The position numbers and the translations under genes were made by a program. Under the pieces are notes generated by a model. It was not told the DNA's origin. It saw only the letters and a program-made list of their open reading frames with translations, and ran no database searches. From Streptomyces fildesensis (GTDB lineage Bacteria; Actinomycetota; Actinomycetes; Streptomycetales; Streptomycetaceae): a stretch of 64,000 nt of DNA. Below are positions 43,303 through 52,194 of this stretch, piece by piece (the first letter of the stretch is position 1; every line of letters begins with the position of its first letter). The stretch is taken from assembly GCF_016107395.1 (NCBI RefSeq), contig NZ_JAAIKO010000002.1:397409-461408 (forward strand), read 5' to 3'.

Positions 43303-44556
43303 CTAGCGGGATTCGGTCGGGGCGCCGTCCAGCGCGTCGGCCGCCTCGACCTCTTCCCGCGTGATGCCCAGCAGGTACAGGACGGTGTCCAGGAACGGCA
43401 CGTTGACCGCGGTGTCGGCGGCCTGCCGGACGACCGGCTTCGCGTTGAACGCCACGCCGAGCCCCGCCGCGTTCAGCATGTCGAGGTCGTTCGCCCCGTC
43501 ACCGATCGCTACGGTCTGGCTCAGCGGCACCCCGGCCTGTTCCGCGAAGCTCCGCAGCAGCCGCGCCTTGCCGGCCCGGTCCACGATCGGTCCTGTCACC
43601 CGGCCGGTGAACTTCCCGTCCACCACCTCCAGGGTGTTCGCGGCCGCGAAGTCCAGCCCCAGCCGCTCCTTGAGGTCGTCGGTGACCTGGGTGAAGCCGC
43701 CCGAGACGATCCCCACCTGGTAGCCGAGCCGCTTGAGCGTGCGGATCAGGGTCCGGGCGCCCTTGGTGAGCCGGACCTCGGCGCGGACCTTGTCCACCAC
43801 CGACGCGTCCAGCCCGGCCAGCAGCGCGACCCGGGCGTGCAGCGACTGCTCGAAGTCCAGTTCGCCGCGCATCGCGGCGGCGGTGACCTCGGCGACCTCC
43901 GCCTCGCACCCGGCGTGCGCGGCGAAGAGCTCGATCACCTCGTCCTGGATGACGGTGGAGTCCACATCCATCACCACCAGCCGCTGGGCCCGGCGCTGCA
44001 GCCCGGCCGGGACCACCGCCACATCCACCCCGCGCGCGGCGGCCTCCGTCGCCAGCGCGGAGCGCAGCGCCAGCGGATCGGCACCCGAGACGGCGAACTC
44101 GACCGCCGTCACCGGGTACTTCGCGAGCCGGAAGATCCGGTCGATGTTGCCGCCGGTGGCGGTGATGCAAGCCGCTATGGCGGCTGTCGACTCGGCGGTC
44201 AGCGGGTGGCCCAGGACCGTCACATGGGAACGTCCCTCACCGCGCGGCCGGTTGTCACCGATACCGGAGATGATCTCGGCCTGCATCTTGATCGACTCGG
44301 ACCAGCTGTGCACGGTGGACCGCAGCTCGCCCTCGGCGCCGGGCGCGGTCGGCGCGGTCACCAGCGCGCACAGCACCATCCGGCCCCGCGTGACGACCTG
44401 TTCGATGTCGACGACGTCCACGCCGAACGCGGCGAGGGTGTCGAAAAGTCCGGCGGTGATGCCTGGGCGGTCCTTGCCGAAGATCTTGACGAGGAGGGTG
44501 GGCGCGTCCGCGGAGGGAACGGCGGCGACAGGGATGGGCTGCGTGGCGTCGTTCAT
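43303..44556 (-). CDS. serB: Phosphoserine phosphatase SerB with ACT domain
   Basis: The 417-residue protein has an N-terminal ACT region (LLVKIFGKDRPGITAGLFDTL), a second ACT-like segment (HVTVLGHPLTAESTAAIAACI), and a C-terminal HAD phosphatase with MDVDSTVIQDE, IVSGGFTQVTDDL and IGDGANDLDML. It carries out the last step of serine synthesis. The double regulatory domain is the actinobacterial form and suggests serine feedback. The ATG at 44556 was chosen from the homology start. Confidence 0.95.
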   Translation of the reverse strand: MNDATQPIPVAAVPSADAPTLLVKIFGKDRPGITAGLFDTLAAFGVDVVDIEQVVTRGRMVLCALVTAPTAPGAEGELRSTVHSWSESIKMQAEIISGIGDNRPRGEGRSHVTVLGHPLTAESTAAIAACITATGGNIDRIFRLAKYPVTAVEFAVSGADPLALRSALATEAAARGVDVAVVPAGLQRRAQRLVVMDVDSTVIQDEVIELFAAHAGCEAEVAEVTAAAMRGELDFEQSLHARVALLAGLDASVVDKVRAEVRLTKGARTLIRTLKRLGYQVGIVSGGFTQVTDDLKERLGLDFAAANTLEVVDGKFTGRVTGPIVDRAGKARLLRSFAEQAGVPLSQTVAIGDGANDLDMLNAAGLGVAFNAKPVVRQAADTAVNVPFLDTVLYLLGITREEVEAADALDGAPTESR

Positions 44557-44668
44557 GGTGGGACCACCGTATCCGGCGGCCTCAAGGACGCGACGAGCCG
44601 TCCCGCGTGGCGGACACCCATCCGGACCCGCGAAGGCGGAATCCGCCCCGAATGCCCGCCGGCACCCC

Positions 44669-46315
44669 TTACTGCCTGCGGGGCGCTCCCGGCGGGGGCG
44701 GTGGTTCGCCCGGCGGGTCGGGCCATTTGTCGGTGCGGCCGCCGCCACGCGAGCGGCGCGGCAGCGGCGGGGGCAGCGGGGCGCCGGCCATCGTCTGGGT
44801 CGCGTGCGGCGAGTCGTTGCCGGCGCTTCCGGCGGGATCCGCCGGCTGCTTGTACGGGTTCGGCCCGGCCTCCTCGGGGTGGTACGCCGGACTGGGAACG
44901 TAGGGACCCGGCTCGTAGGCGATGACCGGGTACGTCCGCGCGGAATCGCCGGAAGTGCTCCCCGGCGCCGGGCCGAGCGCCAGCGGCGCGGCCTGCCGCC
45001 CGGCGGCGCCGGTCGCCAGCGCCAGCAGCGCGCCCACGCCGCCCGCACCCGCGCCCCAGGCGGCGCCCAGCAGCAGCGCCGGCGGAACGCTGCCGTGCAG
45101 CTCGATCCCGGCCCCGACGGCGTCGAAGCCGAAGACCGACAGGTTCGCGTTCACCGAGACCCCGGTCAGCCACACCAGCAGCGGGAGCGCGACGGCCGAC
45201 GCGACCCCCAGCCGCAGCGCGCAGCGCCCCGCGTATCCGGCGCGCGACCCGGTCCCGAGCGGGGTGCGGGTCGCGGTGAGGGCCCCGGCGGTCAGCATCA
45301 TCAGCGCCACCGCGACCGGCAGCAGCCAGACCCGGTCGTCCAGCTCGGCGAGCCGGCCGAGCGTGATGGGCTCCTTGACCCCGTTGCTCAGCAAGCGGTC
45401 GAGGGGATCGGGCAGCACCTTCGCGAGCTCCCCGGTCGCGACGCCCTTCCACTGGACGAACAGGCCCAGCGGCAGCGCCAGCCAGACCCCGTTGGGCGCG
45501 CCGAGGAGCGCGGCGCCCATGATCCGGCCCGGCTCGTCGCCGGTGACCGCCGCGTACCCGGCGGCGGCGAACCCCGCCACCACGGCGAGCACCAGAACGC
45601 CGCACAGCGCGGAGACGGCGGGCCGCACCACCCGGTGCACACCCTGCCAGCCCGGCGGCAACGGCGTACGGCGCGAGGCGAGCAGCGCGATCAGCAGTAC
45701 CAACAGCACCCACACCAGGCCGCGCAGCAGGGTGGGCACGGTGTCGACATGGAAGCCGACCGACGTCTTGGACTTGATCAGACCCTGCAGGCCGTCGGAG
45801 AGTCCGCCGCCCCCGATGTCCCCGATACCGGGCAGCTTGTCCAGGATGCCGCCGGCCTGGGGGGCGCCGAGCGAGGCGCCGTCGATGGCGATGGTGTCCT
45901 GGCCGGCCCAGGCGAGTCCGCCGAGTACCGCGGTGAAGAACACCGCGACCGCGATCACCCGGGCGGCCAGCTCACCGGCGGAGACGACCGTCCCGGCCTT
46001 GCGTAACGACCGCAGGAAGACCCACACCAGCAGCAACGCGCCCACCAGGGCGACGCCCAACGGCATGACGCCGACGGCGCCCTGGGTCCCGGCGCTGTCC
46101 ATCCCGAACACGGCGACGTCGCCCGACGGTCGGACCCGGCCGCCCGCGGCCATCGCGACCACCGCGGCCGTCATCGGTCCGAGTGAACCCGCGGTGTCCG
46201 CCCCGAGCAGATGCAGACCGAGCGCGGCGGTGCCCGTCATGGCCAGAAACGCCCAACTCACGGACGCGATGGCGGAGAGCAGTACGCTCACCCAGGGCGT
46301 GGTCCTAGCGGTCAT
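44669..46315 (-). CDS. Streptophobe family membrane protein
   Basis: The 548-residue very hydrophobic protein has around ten membrane helices in the first 440 residues and a C-terminal disordered Pro-rich tail with PPPLPRRSRGGG and PPGEPPPPPGAPRR. This matches the streptophobe family, found only in Streptomyces and relatives, function unknown. It is divergent from the FHA-ABC exporter at 46515 and may act with it (inference from neighbourhood). The ATG at 46315 has a G-rich site upstream. Confidence 0.85.
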   Translation of the reverse strand: MTARTTPWVSVLLSAIASVSWAFLAMTGTAALGLHLLGADTAGSLGPMTAAVVAMAAGGRVRPSGDVAVFGMDSAGTQGAVGVMPLGVALVGALLLVWVFLRSLRKAGTVVSAGELAARVIAVAVFFTAVLGGLAWAGQDTIAIDGASLGAPQAGGILDKLPGIGDIGGGGLSDGLQGLIKSKTSVGFHVDTVPTLLRGLVWVLLVLLIALLASRRTPLPPGWQGVHRVVRPAVSALCGVLVLAVVAGFAAAGYAAVTGDEPGRIMGAALLGAPNGVWLALPLGLFVQWKGVATGELAKVLPDPLDRLLSNGVKEPITLGRLAELDDRVWLLPVAVALMMLTAGALTATRTPLGTGSRAGYAGRCALRLGVASAVALPLLVWLTGVSVNANLSVFGFDAVGAGIELHGSVPPALLLGAAWGAGAGGVGALLALATGAAGRQAAPLALGPAPGSTSGDSARTYPVIAYEPGPYVPSPAYHPEEAGPNPYKQPADPAGSAGNDSPHATQTMAGAPLPPPLPRRSRGGGRTDKWPDPPGEPPPPPGAPRRQ

Positions 46316-46514
46316 CCCGGCCCCCCGAGGTCGTTTCCTTGGGCGGTTACTACTCTCCGGTGGCATTTGGGCGCAGTCAACGCTGCCGGCGGGCGTACTT
46401 ATCGGAGGGCGGGTTCCGGTTCGGCTGCCGGGCCTGAAATAGTTCCTCCCGATGTTCGCAATCCCTAGACTCCCCGCATGGGGAAATACCGGGGGACAAC
46501 TTTTGGGGCTTGGG

Positions 46515-49028
46515 GTGCCTGAACTCGTACTCGAATTGAACGGTCAAACCTGGACGCTCGACCCATCCAGGTCGTACAGCCTCGGGCGGGATCCGCAGGG
46601 AGACATGGTGTTCGACGACGCCAGAGTCTCCTGGCGGCATGCCACCATCCGCTGGGGCGAACGCAGTTGGATCGTCGAGGATCTCGGCAGCACCAACGGC
46701 ACCTATGTCCAGGGCCAGCGCATCCACCAGATGGAGGTCGGACCGGGCTCCGCCGTGAACCTCGGCAACGCGACCGACGGCCCCCGTCTCAACTTCAGCG
46801 GCGGCCAGCAGGTCAGCGCCGATCTCTACAGTGCGGAGACGTCGCTGGCGCAGCCGCACCAGGCACCTGCCGCACGGCAGGCCCCGCCGGTGCAGCAGCC
46901 GCACCGGCCGCCCGTCCAGCCGCAGCAGCCGCAGCAGGGTGGCTGGAACCAGCAGCCGCCGGCGCAGGTTCCGCAGCAGCAGGGCTGGCCGCAGCAGCCG
47001 CAGCAACCGCAGGGCGGGCAGCAGCACCGCAGCCCGACCACGATGCACCACTTCTCGATCAACCAGGTCACGAAGATCGGCCGTGCGCTGGAGAACGACC
47101 TGGTCGTCTCCGACCTCCAGGTCTCCCGGTTCCACGCCGAGTTCAAGGCGCACCCGGACGGCCGCTTCGAGATCGTCGACCTGGGCAGCCACAACGGCAC
47201 CTACGTCAACGGCCAGGCGATCCAGCGCCATCTGCTGGGCCCGAACGACATCGTCGGCGTCGGCCACTCGACCTTCCGACTGGCCGGCGACCGGCTCGAG
47301 GAGTTCGTCGACACCGGTGAGGTCTCCTTCTCGGCCCGGCGGCTGACCGTCACGGTCCCGCAGGGCAACACCACGAAGACGATCCTCAAGGACGTCTCCT
47401 TCGGTGTCCCGGAGAAGTCGCTGATCGGGGTGATCGGCCCGTCCGGTTCCGGCAAGTCCACGCTGCTGCGTGCGCTGACCGGCTACCGCCCGGCCGACCA
47501 GGGCGAGGTGCTGTACGACAACCGAAACCTGTACAAGCAGTTCGCCGAGCTGCGCCAGCGCATCGGTCTGGTCCCGCAGGACGACATCCTGCACAAGGAG
47601 CTGACGGTCCGCAAAGCACTGCGGTACGCGGCCAAGCTCCGGTTCCCCGGTGACACCGCGACCGACGAGCGCAACCACCGGATCCAGGAGGTCCTGCAGG
47701 AGCTCAAGCTCGACATCCACGCGGACAAGCGCATCACCTCCCTCTCGGGCGGTCAGCGCAAGCGGGTCTCCGTCGCGCTGGAGCTGCTCACCAAGCCGTC
47801 GCTGATCTTCCTGGACGAGCCGACCTCCGGCCTCGACCCGGGTATGGACCGCGACGTCATGAAGCTGCTGCGCGGTCTGGCCGACGACGGCCGCACCGTC
47901 CTGGTGGTCACCCACTCGGTGGCCGAGCTGGCGCTGTGCGACAAGCTGCTGGTGATGGCGCCGGGCGGCTCGGTCGCCTACTTCGGCCCGCCGGAGGAAG
48001 CGCTCAACTTCTTCGGTTACGAGACCTGGGCCGATGTCTTCTCGGCGTTTGAGAACTACCGCGACTACGACTGGTCGGGCCGTTGGCACGGCTCGCAGCA
48101 CTACCAGATGTACGCGGCCGACCTGGACGCCGCCCCGCAGGCCGCGGCGGTCGTCCCGCAGCTGGCCACCCGGCCGCCGAAGCCGCAGAGCTGGGGTTCC
48201 CAGCTGTTCACGCTGGTACGCCGCTATCTGTCGGTGATCGCTTCCGACCGCGGCTTCATCGGGCTGATGTTCATCCTGCCCGCGGTGCTGGGTGTGGTCA
48301 GCGTCGTCATCCCGGCCGACAGCGGTCTGGGCCCGGGTCCGCTCAAGGCCCACCTGGTCAACAAGGACGCGGGCACGATCCTGCTGATCCTCGCGGTGGG
48401 CGCCTGCTTCTCGGGCGCCGCCAACTCGGTACGAGAACTGATCAAGGAACGGGTGATCTACGAACGGGAACGGGCCACCGGCCTCTCCCGCTCCGCGTAC
48501 CTGATGTCCAAGGTCATCGTGCTGGGTCTGATCACGGCCCTGCAGGGCGTCATCATCTGCGGCATCGGCTTCGCGCCGCGGGCCATGCCCACCGAGGGCG
48601 TGATCTTCAAGAGCTCACCGGCGATCGAGATGACGCTGGCCGTCATCGCGCTCGGCTTCACCTCGATGATGTTCGGCCTGATCATCTCGGCCCTGGTGAA
48701 GACCGCCGAGAAGACCATGCCGCTGCTGGTGATGTTCGCGATCGTCCAGGTCGTCTTCACCGGGGTGCTGTTCCAGCTCTACGACTCGATCGGCGTGGAG
48801 CAGTTCGCCTGGCTGATGCCGGCCCGCTGGGCCGTCTCGGCCCTGGGCACCACCGCCCAGCTGAACGTCCTCATGCCGTGGGACGCGGCCAACCCGGACC
48901 AGCTCTGGGAGCACACCGCGGCCCAGTGGATCGTCGACATGGGCGTGCTGGTCGTGCTCGGTGTCATCTGCGGTGTCGTGGTCGCGCGGCTGCTGCGCCG
49001 CCACGAGCCGGAGGTCATGCGCAAGTAG
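46515..49028 (+). CDS. FHA-domain ABC exporter (ATPase and permease fused)
   Basis: The 837-residue protein has two FHA domains (residues about 15-95, SLGRDPQG, and 190-265, KIGRALENDLVVSDLQVSRFHAEF) joined by a Gln/Pro-rich linker, an ABC ATPase (GPSGSGKSTLLRAL; SLSGGQRKRVSVALELL; FLDEPTSGLDPG) and an ABC2 permease with six helices. The FHA domains should bind phosphothreonine, linking export to Ser/Thr kinase signalling. The GTG at 46515 begins the conserved VPELVLELNG; an upstream ATG lacks homology. It is a half-transporter that probably homodimerises. Confidence 0.92.
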   Translation: MPELVLELNGQTWTLDPSRSYSLGRDPQGDMVFDDARVSWRHATIRWGERSWIVEDLGSTNGTYVQGQRIHQMEVGPGSAVNLGNATDGPRLNFSGGQQVSADLYSAETSLAQPHQAPAARQAPPVQQPHRPPVQPQQPQQGGWNQQPPAQVPQQQGWPQQPQQPQGGQQHRSPTTMHHFSINQVTKIGRALENDLVVSDLQVSRFHAEFKAHPDGRFEIVDLGSHNGTYVNGQAIQRHLLGPNDIVGVGHSTFRLAGDRLEEFVDTGEVSFSARRLTVTVPQGNTTKTILKDVSFGVPEKSLIGVIGPSGSGKSTLLRALTGYRPADQGEVLYDNRNLYKQFAELRQRIGLVPQDDILHKELTVRKALRYAAKLRFPGDTATDERNHRIQEVLQELKLDIHADKRITSLSGGQRKRVSVALELLTKPSLIFLDEPTSGLDPGMDRDVMKLLRGLADDGRTVLVVTHSVAELALCDKLLVMAPGGSVAYFGPPEEALNFFGYETWADVFSAFENYRDYDWSGRWHGSQHYQMYAADLDAAPQAAAVVPQLATRPPKPQSWGSQLFTLVRRYLSVIASDRGFIGLMFILPAVLGVVSVVIPADSGLGPGPLKAHLVNKDAGTILLILAVGACFSGAANSVRELIKERVIYERERATGLSRSAYLMSKVIVLGLITALQGVIICGIGFAPRAMPTEGVIFKSSPAIEMTLAVIALGFTSMMFGLIISALVKTAEKTMPLLVMFAIVQVVFTGVLFQLYDSIGVEQFAWLMPARWAVSALGTTAQLNVLMPWDAANPDQLWEHTAAQWIVDMGVLVVLGVICGVVVARLLRRHEPEVMRK

Positions 49029-49044
49029 CGCGCGGGACCGACAA

Positions 49045-49090
49045 CGCCGAAGGGCGGCCGTACCCCTGGGGGTGCGGCCGCCCTTCGGCG
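49045..49090. terminator. Strong bidirectional hairpin terminator
   Basis: A 21-bp stem with one G-U pair and a 4-nt loop (CTGG) lies between the convergent exporter and SLT genes. Confidence 0.85.
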
Positions 49091-49104
49091 TGGTGGACCG
49101 GTGC

Positions 49105-49893
49105 TCAGTAGGCCGAGTCGACGTTGTCGATCGAGCCGTAGTTCGCGGCCGCGTAGTTGCACGCGGCGGTGATGTTGGCGACCGGGTCGTAGATGTCCAT
49201 GGAGGTACCGGACACGTGGTACGCCTGGAACGTCGGGTCGATGACCTGCAGCAGGCCCTTGGACGGTATGCCGGCGGCGGCGTTGGAGTCCGTCAGGTTG
49301 ATGGCCTGCGGGTTCCCGGACGACTCGCGCATGATGTTGCGGTAGATGCCGTCGTAGCTGCCCGGGATGTTGTGGGCGGCCATGACCGACAGCGACTCCT
49401 TGATCCAGCCGTCGAGGTCGTTCGAGTACGAGACGGCGGCCGGGGCCGGAGCCTTGGTCGCGGGCTTCGGCTTGGCGGCGAGGGCCTTGCGCTCCTTGGA
49501 GCGATTCGCGGCCTGCTCCGCCTTCTTGCGCTTGGCGGCCTCGTCAGCGGTCTTCTTCTTGGCGGCCTCGTCAGCGGCCTTCTTCTTGGCGGCCTCGTCG
49601 GCCGCCTTCTTCTTCGCGGCCGCGGCGGCCGTGTCGGCCGCCTTCTTCTTGGCCGCGGCCTCGGCTGCGGCGTGCTGCGAAGCGGCGCCGGCCTGGTCGG
49701 TAATGCTCTGCGGTCCGGCGGTGCTGACCACAGCGATGTTGGAGGGCTCGCCGGCGGCGAGGGCCGTTCCGTCGGATCCCTGGACACCAGCGGTGATGGC
49801 CAGAACCGTCAGAGCGGCGGTTGCGGTGCCTGCTACGGCGAACGAATGCACCTTGTTCAGGCGGCCGAGCTTCGGGAGCGTCGGGAGCTGCAT
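49105..49893 (-). CDS. Secreted SLT-type transglycosylase with Lys/Ala repeat coil
   Basis: The 262-residue protein has a signal or anchor segment (residues 14-36), a repetitive Lys/Ala-rich helix (80-140) and a C-terminal SLT lysozyme-like domain with the catalytic Glu in IMRESSGNPQAINLTDSN and GLLQVIDPTFQAYH. It would cut peptidoglycan or pack against it. The catalytic Glu-Ser pair is intact. The ATG at 49893 was chosen because the signal segment follows. I looked for, and did not see, a c-di-AMP riboswitch in the 315-bp gap upstream. Confidence 0.85.
   Translation of the reverse strand: MQLPTLPKLGRLNKVHSFAVAGTATAALTVLAITAGVQGSDGTALAAGEPSNIAVVSTAGPQSITDQAGAASQHAAAEAAAKKKAADTAAAAAKKKAADEAAKKKAADEAAKKKTADEAAKRKKAEQAANRSKERKALAAKPKPATKAPAPAAVSYSNDLDGWIKESLSVMAAHNIPGSYDGIYRNIMRESSGNPQAINLTDSNAAAGIPSKGLLQVIDPTFQAYHVSGTSMDIYDPVANITAACNYAAANYGSIDNVDSAY
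49534..49614 (-). repeat. 27-bp coding tandem repeat in SLT gene
   Basis: Three 27-nt units encode KKKAADEAA, KKKAADEAA and KKKTADEAA. Partial units lie on both sides. Confidence 0.75.
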
Positions 49894-50101
49894 GGGGGAG
49901 TTACCTCTTCCGATTGCGGACTCCGGCATTGATAGCTGGGTAAAAACCGCAGGGCAAAGAGGTCGATTACTAACGAAAGTCGTAGTTGCGGGTGGAACGG
50001 CAGGGCGTGTTTACGGGCCCCTTACGCGCCGTGGGCACCCTCCGGGTCCACTACCCGGCTTCGTAAGTGACGTACGTCCTATCGGGCAGGTCACACGGCA
50101 C

Positions 50102-50137
50102 CACCCCCGCCATCGACGGATCGTCATGACGGGGGTG
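50102..50137. terminator. Possible terminator for the QueA unit
   Basis: CACCCCCG and CGGGGGTG arms enclose 20 nt, about 72 nt downstream of the QueA stop. The remaining 49894-50208 interval shows only promoter-like sequence for the SLT gene. Confidence 0.45.
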
Positions 50138-50208
50138 CGCACGGTGACGGCTTTTCAGGGGTCCTCGAAGCGTGCCCGGGAACGGCGCCGGAAGCACCCC
50201 CGAAACGC

Positions 50209-51279
50209 CTACGGGAGCAGCAGGTTCACGTCGCCGAACTCGTGCCACAGATAGCCGCCGCGCACGGCTTCCGCGTAGACCCGCTCCAGCAGGGGAGCGC
50301 CCGCCACCGCCTCCAGCATCAGCAGATGGGAGGCCGCCGGCTCGTGCAGCCCGGTCAGCAGCCCGTCCACGGCGTGTACCCCGTGTTCCGGGGTCAACAC
50401 CAGATCCGTCCAGCCGCGCGCGGCACGGACCGTGCCCCGGCCGTCCGCCGCCGACTCCAGCGCCCGTACGGCCGTCGTACCGACCGCCACGACCCGGCCC
50501 CCACCGCTGCGGGCGGCGTTCACCTGCCCCGCGGTGCTCGGCGACACCTCGAACCACTCCGGGTACGGCGGCTCATGCGTCTCGGCCGAGGAGACCCCGG
50601 TGTGCAGGACGATCGGTGCGATCTGCACACCCCTGCTGACCAGGGATGTCACGATCCCGGTGGTGAACGGCCGGCCGGCGCTCGGCATCTCCGCCGAGCC
50701 GAGACCGTCGGGGGACGGCACCGAGAACACCGTCTGATACTCGGCGAGCGGCTGGTCCCGCTCGGTGTAGCCGTACCGGATCGGCCGCCCGTGACCGTGC
50801 AGATAGCCGGCGGTGTCCGCCATCGACGGCCGGGCCAGCCACAGCCGGTCCCCGCGCGGCGACAGCGGCTCCTCCAGCACCAGCCGTTCGCCGTCCGGCA
50901 GCTCCACGACCGCCCCGGCCGGTCCGCCGGCCCGCGGCACGGTCGTGCCGCGCCCGTCGGGCGTCCTGACCTCCACGGCCCAGTGTCCCCCAACCTCCGG
51001 CCGGGGGTGCCCCCAGTCCTGGCGGGTCGAGAAGTGCACGGTCACCGGTTCCAGGCCGAGCCGCCCGCCGACCGCCGCGGGCAGCGTCCGCGAGGTGTTC
51101 ACCACCAGGACGTCACCCGCCCGCAGCAACCCCGGAAGCTCCCGGAAGGCGTGGTGCGACACCTCGCCCGCCGCCGCCCGCCCGACCAGCAGCCGTACGC
51201 CGTCCCGCTGCCCGGCCGGCGCCCGCGCCGACAGCTCGGGCGGTACCCGCAACCCCCGCAGGCCCTCCATCGTGGTCAC
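50209..51279 (-). CDS. QueA-like SAM:tRNA ribosyltransferase-isomerase
   Basis: The 356-residue protein matches QueA: GDVLVVNTSRTLPA, RYGYTERDQPLAEYQTVFS, GRPFTTGIVTSLVSRGVQIAPIVLHTGVSS, and the ending LHEPAASHLLMLEAVAG with GYLWHEFGDVNLLLP. QueA adds the epoxycyclopentanediol ring to preQ1 in tRNA during queuosine synthesis. The length and the variant ELPGLLRAGD suggest a divergent actinobacterial branch. The GTG overlaps the upstream SDR stop (GTGA). No other queuosine gene is in the window. Confidence 0.82.
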   Translation of the reverse strand: MTTMEGLRGLRVPPELSARAPAGQRDGVRLLVGRAAAGEVSHHAFRELPGLLRAGDVLVVNTSRTLPAAVGGRLGLEPVTVHFSTRQDWGHPRPEVGGHWAVEVRTPDGRGTTVPRAGGPAGAVVELPDGERLVLEEPLSPRGDRLWLARPSMADTAGYLHGHGRPIRYGYTERDQPLAEYQTVFSVPSPDGLGSAEMPSAGRPFTTGIVTSLVSRGVQIAPIVLHTGVSSAETHEPPYPEWFEVSPSTAGQVNAARSGGGRVVAVGTTAVRALESAADGRGTVRAARGWTDLVLTPEHGVHAVDGLLTGLHEPAASHLLMLEAVAGAPLLERVYAEAVRGGYLWHEFGDVNLLLP

Positions 51280-52019
51280 CGTGCTTCCAGCAGCGCCGGA
51301 GCGGTGTAGCGCCCGCTGGGCGCCTCCTCGTCGAGCAGCCGCAGGAAGGCCGGGGCGACGTCCGCCGGCAGCAGCCGGTCCGACGGGTCGTCGTCCGGGA
51401 CGGCCGCCGTGTACAGCTCGGTCCGCAGATCGCCCGGATCCACCCACCACACCCGCAGCCCCGGCTCCTCCACGGCCAGCACCGCGGAGAGCTGCTCCAG
51501 CGCGGCCTTGCTCGCCCCGTAGCCGCCCCACGTCGCGTACGCCTCCACGGCCGCGTCGGAGCTGATGTTCAGCACCGCGCCGCCCGCCGCCCGCAGCAGG
51601 GGCAGTGCCTCCCGCACCAGCGCCAGCGGCGCCACCACATTCGTCTCCAGTGCGGCGCGTAGCCCGTCCACCGGAAGCTCCGCCAGGGCCACCAGCGGCT
51701 CGGCACCCAGCGCGCTCGCGTTGTTCACCAGCAGATCGACGCCGCCGAACGCGCGGGCCGCCGCGACGAGCGCGGTCCGGTGGGCGGCGTCGGTGACATC
51801 GCCCGGCACGGCCGCCACCCGTCCGGGGCCCTCCCGCTCCAGCTCCGCCGCCGCCGTCTTCAGCACCCCCTCGGACCGGCCGTCGAGCACCAGGTCCCAG
51901 CCACGCCGGGCGAGCGCCCCGGCCAGGGCACGGCCCAGTCCCCGCGAAGCCCCCGTGATGATCGCTACCGGCATCGCCGGCCCGTCACCCGCCACCACCC
52001 TTGCAGTGAAGCGTTTCAC
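51276..52019 (-). CDS. SDR family oxidoreductase, coupled to QueA homologue
   Basis: The 247-residue classical SDR has TGASRGLG, NNASALG, NISSDAAVEA and YGASK. The end is short (ADVAPAFLRLLDEEAPSGRYTAPALLEAR). I chose the GTG at 52019, 15 codons before the ATG at 51974, because AAGGAGGAG is spaced 6 nt from it while the ATG lacks a site. It is the first gene of the SDR-QueA pair and diverges from the histidine kinase. Confidence 0.85.
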   Translation of the reverse strand: MKRFTARVVAGDGPAMPVAIITGASRGLGRALAGALARRGWDLVLDGRSEGVLKTAAAELEREGPGRVAAVPGDVTDAAHRTALVAAARAFGGVDLLVNNASALGAEPLVALAELPVDGLRAALETNVVAPLALVREALPLLRAAGGAVLNISSDAAVEAYATWGGYGASKAALEQLSAVLAVEEPGLRVWWVDPGDLRTELYTAAVPDDDPSDRLLPADVAPAFLRLLDEEAPSGRYTAPALLEAR

Positions 52020-52182
52020 GCTGCTCCTCCTTGTGGCCTTCCGAGCCGCCGCAGGACCCGTCGTCCAGCGGCTCCCTTCACCGTAGGAACGCCGCCGCGT
52101 CCGGCGCCTCGGCCGTCCGCCGCACGTCGGGGGGCACTTTGCCCTAGGTCCCCGGCCCGATCCGCCGGGGCCGCGGCGCCGG

Positions 52183-52188
52183 TAGGTT
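52183..52188 (+). promoter_or_regulatory. -10 of a possibly leaderless kinase transcript
   Basis: TAGGTT ends 6 nt before the kinase ATG at 52195, and no Shine-Dalgarno sequence is present. This suggests a leaderless mRNA. Confidence 0.4.
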
Positions 52189-52194
52189 GACGAC

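Noticed and set aside
49894..50208. Possible c-di-AMP (ydaO) riboswitch before the SLT gene
   Set aside because: Such switches precede wall-hydrolase genes in Streptomyces, but I do not see the conserved core in this interval on the minus strand.
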